A stretch of 26,456 bases of DNA from a virus. The notes below the pieces were generated by a model. It did no database searches, had not been told where the DNA came from, and saw only the letters and a program-made list of their open reading frames with translations. A program made the position numbers and the translations under genes. Positions 8,549-14,887 of this stretch are shown here, piece by piece (positions within the stretch are counted from its first letter, which is position 1; the number at the start of each line of letters is the position of its first letter). The stretch is from positions 1-26,456 of IMG/VR virus record IMGVR_UViG_3300009183_000323; one strand, 5' to 3'.

Positions 8549-8760
8549 AGTCCAAGCACCTTCTTGACAAACTCAGCAGCAACACCCGGCCCTAAAAGCA
8601 CCGCCGCTATGACCACATACAAGAGGTACTCAATCCTGTTCATGCGCTTGGAGCCATCGTCAAAGCGTGCCTGTATGCCCTCATACCGCTGGGCGCAGAT
8701 TGCCTCATGCACGCTTAGGCGCTTGTCGGTCTCCGTGGCAAGTTCGTGAACTGCTTCCAT
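8545..8760 (-). CDS. small one-TM protein, lysis cassette (71 aa)
   Basis: The 71-residue product has a charged N-terminal helical half (VHELATETDKRLSVHEAICA) and one hydrophobic segment at residues ~46-62 (YLLYVVIAAVLLGPGVA), followed by AEFVKKVLGL. This build resembles XhlA-type haemolysin/holin-accessory proteins, though the likeness is architectural only. AGGA lies nine bases before the ATG. The stop overlaps the next start (ATGA). Placement before another membrane protein, a holin and an endolysin supports a lysis role such as a holin partner or antiholin. Confidence 0.6.
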   Translation of the reverse strand: MEAVHELATETDKRLSVHEAICAQRYEGIQARFDDGSKRMNRIEYLLYVVIAAVLLGPGVAAEFVKKVLGL

Positions 8761-8762
8761 AA

Positions 8763-8909
8763 TCAGTTTTCCTGTTCGGCAATCTCAATGTCTTTTGGCT
8801 TTGCGGCCTCTTGGATTGCCTGCACTAACTGGTACACCTCTTGGTAAGGACGAGTTCCAAGGTAGCCAAGGATTTGGTTTACGACTTCGACTGGGAGTGA
8901 TAGTTTCAT
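8763..8909 (-). CDS. small phage protein after the adhesin (48 aa)
   Basis: This gene is very short: ATG at 8907-8909 and TGA at 8763-8765. The product begins MKLSLPVEVVNQILGYLGTR, continues PYQEVYQLVQAIQEAAKPKD and ends IEIAEQEN. It is helical and acidic at the end; the VVNQILGYLGTRPYQEV pattern is one I recall from short conserved proteins next to tail genes in various phages. It starts three bases after the adhesin stop and ends two bases before the next gene, so it is part of the same operon. No function is known. The Shine-Dalgarno is weak (GGA). Confidence 0.6.
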   Translation of the reverse strand: MKLSLPVEVVNQILGYLGTRPYQEVYQLVQAIQEAAKPKDIEIAEQEN

Positions 8910-8912
8910 GAT

Positions 8913-11900
8913 TTATCCGAACATAAGAAAGAATTTGCCGCCGCTGCCTGTGACTGCACCAGCGCTGAATATCCATCCCAACGACCCGTTGTTGGTTGAG
9001 TTGGCCCCTGCGTACCAAGTGCTTGACAGGTTGTACGCACGCACACCAGTGATGGCTAAGTAATCAGGCGTTGTGACCGTACCGCTTGACAGGATCAACG
9101 TGCCGGGGCTAGATGCCGATGTGCCTTGGATTGTCAGCACCTTGCCGACTGTGCCTGTGCCGGTGAATTGAGTCACCGTCTGGGTTGTTGTGTCAATGGT
9201 GATGTTGGTTGCGGCTGTCGCACTGTAGGTGTTGGTGATGTTCTTAAAGGTGTTGTTGCCGGAGATCGTCAACGCACCAGCACCGCCTTGGTTCAGGGTG
9301 ATGCCTGAGTAGGAGATGCCGCCGCCAGCAAAGGTCTTGGCAGATGCGCTAGTCAGGCTGATTGTGCCTGTGCCTGTGACTGTAAGGTTTGTTGAGTTTG
9401 TGGCAACAAATCCACTTGTCCCTGCAATCAACAAAGTTCCAGAACCAAGGGCAACTGTTCGGACGTTTGAGTAAGAAGATGCAAAACTAGAGTTTGCCCC
9501 TGAAAGGGTTACGTTGTAAGTGTTTGCGTTAAACGTGCCTCTTACAACATCAACAGCCCCTCCAATGTTTCTGCTAGTCTCAAATGCGTCTTGCAGTGTT
9601 ACAGACCCTCCGGGCGTATCTATGGAAAACGGCTGAGTAAACGTCCTGCCTGCGCTTGTAATTGTCTGACTGCCGCGCCCTGAAAAGTTCAAATACCCCG
9701 TACCCGTCAGCGTAGTGCCAGTACCGTTGATCCAGTTGCCGTAGATCGTAGGTGTAGTTGTTCCTGTAGCCAGCGTCATCGTGTTGCTGGTACGGGCAGA
9801 CATATCAATCGTGCCGATGTTGTAATTGGCGTTGACCGTTACTGTGTTGCCGCTAGACAAACCAGTTGCTTCAAAGAGGCAGGTATCTTGTGCAAGCGGG
9901 AAGTTGTTTACCGCTGGCGCACCACCGCTAGTAGCCGCCCAACCAATCGCGCTCCAGTTGCCACCAGCAGCAAGGTTCCAGTACCGAGTAACCCCTGCAC
10001 CAAACGTAATCCCGCTGTTGCCTTTAGCGTCACCCAAGCGAGTACCAGATACAGGAGCAGCAGCACCAGCAATAGTGATGTCACGGAAGTCAGCGTCTGT
10101 TCCTGAGAAAGCAGCACAGGTCAATGTGCGTGTTGTGCCTATGGTGTCTGAACGCAAGAATTGACGCATTGTTGCGTTGGTTCCTGCGGAGAGCGTTAGA
10201 GTACCGTTGATGGTTTGGTTGTCGCCCATGACGGCATTTTTTAATCCAGCGGATGTGATGCCAGTCAACGACAGGTTGTTGAAGGTGTTGCCATTACCAC
10301 CACCCCCATATATTGATATCGTACCTGCAATAGTGCTAGTAAAACTTACGTTATAAAAAGTTTGGTTGTTTCCAAAAAGTATTGGGCTAGAGGAAGATAG
10401 ATTTATTTGAGATGTACTTGCGGTGCAAGTTAAATTAGCGCGATTTGTTTCAACGGTTCCAAAATTAATTGGGGTAGTACCGGAAATAGTTGTTGTTCCT
10501 GTTCCAAAATTTATGGTTCTTAAATTTACATTGTTTGAACTTATACCTGCTGTTGTTAAATTATAAGTAGCAAGACTAAATGAACCATTTGTCACAGTTA
10601 ATGTTGACGATCCTATGTCCAATGCACTGCCAAGCGTCCAACCACAACCAACACCGTTAACCGTAGTAGCGGAAGCCAGCGTCACACCATTAGTCGTTAG
10701 CGTCCTGCCTGTACTAGAACCAGTCAGCGTAATTGTTCCGGTGTAGGAGTTTGTAATACCCGTAGCAGCCAAACTCACATCGCCGTGGATAGCCAATGGC
10801 GCAGTGCCAGCAAAAGTCACGTTACCCACAGCAGGGCCAGCCATCGTCAATGCAGCACAACGAAGCTGCGTGGCTGTGCAAGTGACCGTGTACGCCGTGG
10901 CGTTGGATAGCGAGTCAAATATCACTGCATCCGCAGATGTAGGAACCGATGCAGGGCCAGCACCACCAGAGGTTGTTGCCCAGTTGGTTGTGGTCGTTGC
11001 GTCCCATGTGCCTGTGCCACCACGCCAGTAGCGCGTTGTAGCGGTAGGAGCAGCGGTAAGGATAAATCCCGTGCCACCGGTAGAGTTAGCGCCAGCATAA
11101 AACTCGCCGGGGGACGTACCTGACATAGCTGCGGTGCCAAGAGCAAGGTAGTCTACGCCGGATACCCGCGCACCAGCAATCGTAAATGTTGCCGCTCCCG
11201 TAACTGTGACTACGTTGCCTACCGTGCCGGTAACTGTCCACGCGCCATAGGTTACTGATGTAGCAAAGAATGAAATTGTGTGGGCAACAGTTTTAGTAGA
11301 CGCAAGTTCTGTGAATTGACCGCCACCTGAAATATCTAGTGTTGATATGCCAGTTGCCCCGCCAATCGTAAGTTTGTTATAGGAAAGCCCGTTAGCATTA
11401 AAAGTTCGTGCTGAAGTGCTAGTGTCAGAAAGAACAATATTAGCTGTGCCTTTATAAAAGGCCAAAGTTGCGCTGGCTGTCCAAACAGTTCCTACTCCAG
11501 ATAGTGTCCATGTGCCACTACCCATCTTTAAGGTTGCGGAAGTTGCATTTGCAGAAAATAAACCCGTAGTCACGTTGTACGTCACAGCATCAAACGTGCC
11601 GCTGGTCAGGGTCAGGGTTCGTGTAGCGCCAACCGTTAGAGCATCAGCAAGTTGTACAGTGCCTGTTACGGAGTCAATTGTTATTGGGCATCCAAAAGTT
11701 ATTGCATTACTCGTAATGGTTTGAGTGCTACGTCCACCAAATGTAATAGTTCCCGTTGTACTTGAGGATGTAACGCCTGTACCAAACAACCAATTACCAT
11801 AAACAGATGGCGTATTGGTGCTAGTTGTCAACGTCATTGCACTTGTTCGTGCAGAAGCGTTAAACGTACCGATGTTCCACGCGGCGTCAATTGTGATTGT

Positions 11901-13880
11901 TCCTGTCACACTACCCGTGTTGTCAAACACCGCAGTGTCTTGCGCTAACGGAAACTGATTGATGTCAGGCGTTCCACCAGAAGCAGGACACCAACCCGTA
12001 GCGCTCCAGTTCTGAGCGCCAGCAAGGTTCCAGTACACCGTCTTAGCAACAGGGAACGTGATGCTTGTGTTGCCACCGCAGTCCCCCGCCCTTGTTGGCG
12101 ATGATCCTGCCGCAGCACCAGCAAGCGTGATGTCGCGGAAGTCGCAGTCGGTAGCGGAGAGAGTGCCAACAGTTAGAGTGCGGGCAGTTCCTATAACGCT
12201 AGAGCGGACAAAAATGCGGCGTACTGCTGTGGCTCCAGCAACGGTGAGGGTTCCGGTGATGGTTTGGTTCGCCCCGAATCTACAGCCAATAAAACCAGCA
12301 GAGGCGGGGGCTGTAAAGGTTAAATTATTAAAAACATTAGCCCCAGTTATATCGCATGTCCCGGCTGTTGTCCCTGTAAATGTTGCGTTATAAAAAGTAG
12401 CTCCGTTCCCAATAATAGAAGCCACCGCAGATATATTTATTTGAGATGTTCCAGAATTAAAAGTTAAAATTGGGTTTACAAAATTGATTGGAGTAGAACC
12501 GCTAAAAGTTAATGTGCTTGACCCAAGGCTAATTGCCGCAACTGTAGAACTAGAGGCTTGAATACCAAGAGCGGTAACATTGAAATTTTTAGTGTCAAAC
12601 GTGCCGTTGGTGACGGTCAACGTAGTTGTGCCAATGTTTAGTGCATCAGCAAGTTGAACTGTGCCGCCATAAGAATCAACAGTTAGCGCCTGTGTAAATG
12701 TTTTTGCAGCACTGGTAATTGTTTGCGTATTGCGACCTGAGTAAGTAAGTGCGGCTGTGCCAGATAGAGTTGTACCAGAACCATTTGTCCAATTACCATA
12801 AATAGTGAATGCGGTTGTAGCCAACGTCATTGCGCTAGTGCGACCAGACATATCTACCGTGCCCGTATAGGGGATGGAGGCATTCATTGTGATCGTGCCA
12901 GTCACCGAGCCAGCATTGGTGAATGTTGCAGTGTCTTGCGCTAATGGAAAGTTGTCTGTTGATGGCGTACCTGTTGATGTGGTTGCCCAGCCTGTTGCAG
13001 ACCAGTTTTGCGCCCCAGCAAGGTTCCAATACACCGTCTTGGCTGCATCAAAAGTAATTCCGGAGCAACCAGCCAAGTTGCCGATGCGTGTGCCAGAGAT
13101 AGGCGCAGAAGTGCCAATGACGTAGATGTCGCGGAAGTCTGCATCAGTCAGGCTTGGTGCGCTGTTGATGGTGAGGGTTTGGGCAATGCCGTATGTGACT
13201 CCACGGAACCATACTCGGCGGTTACCTGCTGTGCCTGTGGTGGACAGTGTGCCGTTGATTGTTTGGCGAGAGTCAAAAGTAACTTGCGTTACGCCAGCCG
13301 ATGCTGGTGCAGTCACAGTCAAATTGTTAAACGTGTTTGCACCAGAAATGGGTTTTGTTTGTGCGGCTGTTCCTGTAAAAGATACGTTGTAAAAAGTTAC
13401 ACCAATACCCAAATTTGACCCACCATCAATCGAAACAACACCGCCCGAACCAATAATTGAGGAAGTTCCTGCATTAAAAGTTAAATTTGTGTTGGTGGTA
13501 AAAGAAACTATTGTTGTGCTTGCAGTCAACGTCACCGTACTGCTACCCAGATTGATCGTGCGGGTGTTGCTGTTGCTGGACGACAGGGATGTCGCAGTGA
13601 CGTTGTAGTTGTTGGTGGTGAAGGTTCCTTGGGTTAACGTGATAGCACCAGACAAAGTAAGCGTTCCACCAAGACTCAATGTTGCAGTGGCAGCGTTAAT
13701 CGTGACCGAAATTACAGATACGTTGTAGTTTGTGGTTACTGTAAAACTACTGTCAATAGTTACATCGTCGGCAGCGCCGGGAACAGACGCACCACTAGCG
13801 CCACCAGATGTGGCAGACCAGTTTGTCGTAGTGGTCGCGTCCCAAGTACCTGTACCGCCAACCCAAAAACGTGCAGCCAT
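8913..13880 (-). CDS. giant modular adhesin-like virion protein (1655 aa)
   Basis: This is one uninterrupted 5-kb frame, very rich in Thr, Ser, Gly, Ala and Asn, with beta-strand periodicity throughout and almost no Lys or long helices, so probably a beta-helix or beta-solenoid. It begins RFWVGGTGTWDATTTTNWSA (residue 4 on). Trp-rich headers recur at W6, W285, W617, W952 and W1301, dividing it into five modules of 279-354 residues. Two header types occur: WxGGTGTWDATTTTNW (W6, W952) and YWNLAGxxNWSAxGW (W285, W617, W1301). It ends YAGANSTNNGSLGWIFSAG followed by GGKFFLMFG. Comparable beta-strand repeats occur in bacterial adhesins and phage appendage proteins. No enzyme motif is seen. CAGGAG lies six bases upstream of the ATG. 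Position between fibres and the lysis cassette suggests a host-contact appendage. Confidence 0.65.
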   Translation of the reverse strand: MAARFWVGGTGTWDATTTTNWSATSGGASGASVPGAADDVTIDSSFTVTTNYNVSVISVTINAATATLSLGGTLTLSGAITLTQGTFTTNNYNVTATSLSSSNSNTRTINLGSSTVTLTASTTIVSFTTNTNLTFNAGTSSIIGSGGVVSIDGGSNLGIGVTFYNVSFTGTAAQTKPISGANTFNNLTVTAPASAGVTQVTFDSRQTINGTLSTTGTAGNRRVWFRGVTYGIAQTLTINSAPSLTDADFRDIYVIGTSAPISGTRIGNLAGCSGITFDAAKTVYWNLAGAQNWSATGWATTSTGTPSTDNFPLAQDTATFTNAGSVTGTITMNASIPYTGTVDMSGRTSAMTLATTAFTIYGNWTNGSGTTLSGTAALTYSGRNTQTITSAAKTFTQALTVDSYGGTVQLADALNIGTTTLTVTNGTFDTKNFNVTALGIQASSSTVAAISLGSSTLTFSGSTPINFVNPILTFNSGTSQINISAVASIIGNGATFYNATFTGTTAGTCDITGANVFNNLTFTAPASAGFIGCRFGANQTITGTLTVAGATAVRRIFVRSSVIGTARTLTVGTLSATDCDFRDITLAGAAAGSSPTRAGDCGGNTSITFPVAKTVYWNLAGAQNWSATGWCPASGGTPDINQFPLAQDTAVFDNTGSVTGTITIDAAWNIGTFNASARTSAMTLTTSTNTPSVYGNWLFGTGVTSSSTTGTITFGGRSTQTITSNAITFGCPITIDSVTGTVQLADALTVGATRTLTLTSGTFDAVTYNVTTGLFSANATSATLKMGSGTWTLSGVGTVWTASATLAFYKGTANIVLSDTSTSARTFNANGLSYNKLTIGGATGISTLDISGGGQFTELASTKTVAHTISFFATSVTYGAWTVTGTVGNVVTVTGAATFTIAGARVSGVDYLALGTAAMSGTSPGEFYAGANSTGGTGFILTAAPTATTRYWRGGTGTWDATTTTNWATTSGGAGPASVPTSADAVIFDSLSNATAYTVTCTATQLRCAALTMAGPAVGNVTFAGTAPLAIHGDVSLAATGITNSYTGTITLTGSSTGRTLTTNGVTLASATTVNGVGCGWTLGSALDIGSSTLTVTNGSFSLATYNLTTAGISSNNVNLRTINFGTGTTTISGTTPINFGTVETNRANLTCTASTSQINLSSSSPILFGNNQTFYNVSFTSTIAGTISIYGGGGNGNTFNNLSLTGITSAGLKNAVMGDNQTINGTLTLSAGTNATMRQFLRSDTIGTTRTLTCAAFSGTDADFRDITIAGAAAPVSGTRLGDAKGNSGITFGAGVTRYWNLAAGGNWSAIGWAATSGGAPAVNNFPLAQDTCLFEATGLSSGNTVTVNANYNIGTIDMSARTSNTMTLATGTTTPTIYGNWINGTGTTLTGTGYLNFSGRGSQTITSAGRTFTQPFSIDTPGGSVTLQDAFETSRNIGGAVDVVRGTFNANTYNVTLSGANSSFASSYSNVRTVALGSGTLLIAGTSGFVATNSTNLTVTGTGTISLTSASAKTFAGGGISYSGITLNQGGAGALTISGNNTFKNITNTYSATAATNITIDTTTQTVTQFTGTGTVGKVLTIQGTSASSPGTLILSSGTVTTPDYLAITGVRAYNLSSTWYAGANSTNNGSLGWIFSAGAVTGSGGKFFLMFG
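8913..13880 (-). repeat. five ~1-kb tandem modules inside the adhesin gene
   Basis: The first bases of the header Trp codons lie at 13865 (W6), 13028 (W285), 12032 (W617), 11027 (W952) and 9980 (W1301). Spacings are 837, 996, 1005 and 1047 bases, then 1068 to the end of the gene. Recurrent internal segments include DADFRDI/DCDFRDI with GTRxGN before YWNLAG headers, DYLAL/DYLAI with FYAGANST/WYAGANST at the other module ends, TFYNVSFT/TFYNATFT, and NTFNNLTVTAPASAG/NVFNNLTFTAPASAG. Copies are similar but diverged at the DNA level; some short words are identical, e.g. the 15-base word at 10401-10415 and 12435-12449. Confidence 0.8.
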
Positions 13881-13883
13881 GCT

Positions 13884-14054
13884 TTACTCCTGTGGAGTTT
13901 CAGCGGGAGGTGCAGTTACCACGGCAATCCAGTTGTCCACACGTTGCTGCTTCATCGCTTGGATTTCAGCATCGGTAAGCGTGTGGTCATCCGGTAGATG
14001 CAAGGCATCAGCAAACTTGCCGTGGGCGGTTTCAAATTCAAAGTCGATCTTCAT
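13884..14054 (-). CDS. small acidic protein before the giant adhesin (56 aa)
   Basis: This short gene starts at ATG 14052-14054 with AAGGAG six bases upstream and ends TAA at 13884-13886. The product begins MKIDFEFETAHGKFADALHL and continues PDDHTLTDAEIQAMKQQRVD, NWIAVVTAPPAETPQE. It is acidic, with a predicted beta then helix arrangement and a Pro-rich tail; it has no membrane segment. I recall similar short proteins next to tail fibre genes of environmental phages. Its stop lies in the ribosome-binding region of the 1655-residue gene (CAGGAG immediately precedes the TAA), so the two are closely linked. A fibre assembly helper is possible but unproven. Confidence 0.65.
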   Translation of the reverse strand: MKIDFEFETAHGKFADALHLPDDHTLTDAEIQAMKQQRVDNWIAVVTAPPAETPQE

Positions 14055-14064
14055 GTCATGCTCC

Positions 14065-14877
14065 TTATGCTTGAGTCGCTACAGCGACCACATCCCAACG
14101 AGTGTTTGTGCTGTTGTAGATGCAGCCAACGTAAACCATTTTATTCGCGGTAGTGGTGGTGGGCAGCGTTACGCCAATGACGGTGTAGGTGGCGTTCCAA
14201 GAGATGGTCTGGGCAGTGCCGTTGTCCAAGATGCGGATCGTCAGCCTGTTGCCGTCCACTGGGGTGCCTGTGGGCGCTGCCACCGTCAATCCTACCGCCT
14301 GAGCGGTCAGGTTGTACTGGTCAAAGGATGATATGTCTGGCGTCAGTGTGGCAGTTGATGCGGAGCTAGAAGTCCGTGGATCAATGCGTTTGTTGGTCAA
14401 TGTTGCAGTCCCGCTGCCAGTTGGAAAGCCGCTTGCTGTGTTTGTGTTGTTGCCAAGGGCCGTGACAACGCCAGTGCCTGTAGTGGTCGTTGCAGGAGCA
14501 ACCCCAGCGCCACCACCCAAGACGATCGCACTAGCCGCCAATACGGCAGAGGTAGCCCAAGCCGTTCCGCTGGTAAAGTAAGGAATACCTCCGCTTGTTC
14601 CGGCCACGGTCAGGGCCAAGGTGCCGCTTGTGGTGATTGGAGAGCCGCCAACAGAAATAATGCCGCCAGTGAACGACTGGGCCACCGATGAGACGGTTGC
14701 GGAAGATGAAGTATTGGATGCCAGCAGCTTTACAACGCCTGAACTGTTTTTGAAGTACAGCTTCTCGTCTAGGGTGTTTAAGGCAAGTTCGCCTGCGACC
14801 AAATTGCCAGCAAGCGGAGCAGTAGCAGCCGTGGTGCTGTAGTACAGCGATATGGGGGTGTAACCAGTTGCAGCCAT
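14065..14877 (-). CDS. second tail fibre-like protein (270 aa)
   Basis: I chose the ATG at 14875-14877 (MAATGYTPISLYYSTTAATA), which has GAGG eight bases upstream and starts the conserved element; an in-frame ATG eight codons earlier would overlap the preceding gene. Residues ~10-50 (AGNLVAGELALNTLDEKLYF) form a fibre N-terminal element where GELALN and KLYFKN are typical. The middle is Gly/Thr/Ala-rich. Residues ~170-270 form a compact C-terminal domain (DISSFDQYNLTAQAVGLTVA, NRLTIRILDNGTAQTISWN, NSTNTRWDVVAVATQA) known from the ends of other phage fibres and probably receptor-facing. It forms a fibre set with the 786-residue protein directly upstream. Confidence 0.7.
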   Translation of the reverse strand: MAATGYTPISLYYSTTAATAPLAGNLVAGELALNTLDEKLYFKNSSGVVKLLASNTSSSATVSSVAQSFTGGIISVGGSPITTSGTLALTVAGTSGGIPYFTSGTAWATSAVLAASAIVLGGGAGVAPATTTTGTGVVTALGNNTNTASGFPTGSGTATLTNKRIDPRTSSSASTATLTPDISSFDQYNLTAQAVGLTVAAPTGTPVDGNRLTIRILDNGTAQTISWNATYTVIGVTLPTTTTANKMVYVGCIYNSTNTRWDVVAVATQA

Positions 14878-14887
14878 TTTTTCTTCC

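Noticed and set aside
8913-13880. CRISPR or non-coding repeat array reading of the periodic DNA
   Set aside because: The repeats are diverged, about 1 kb long and wholly in frame in one open reading frame; there are no short identical repeats with spacers.
13732-14331. Plus-strand frame of 199 codons across the start of the adhesin and the end of the second fibre
   Set aside because: It crosses three supported minus-strand genes with good ribosome sites and has no domain or plausible start signal.
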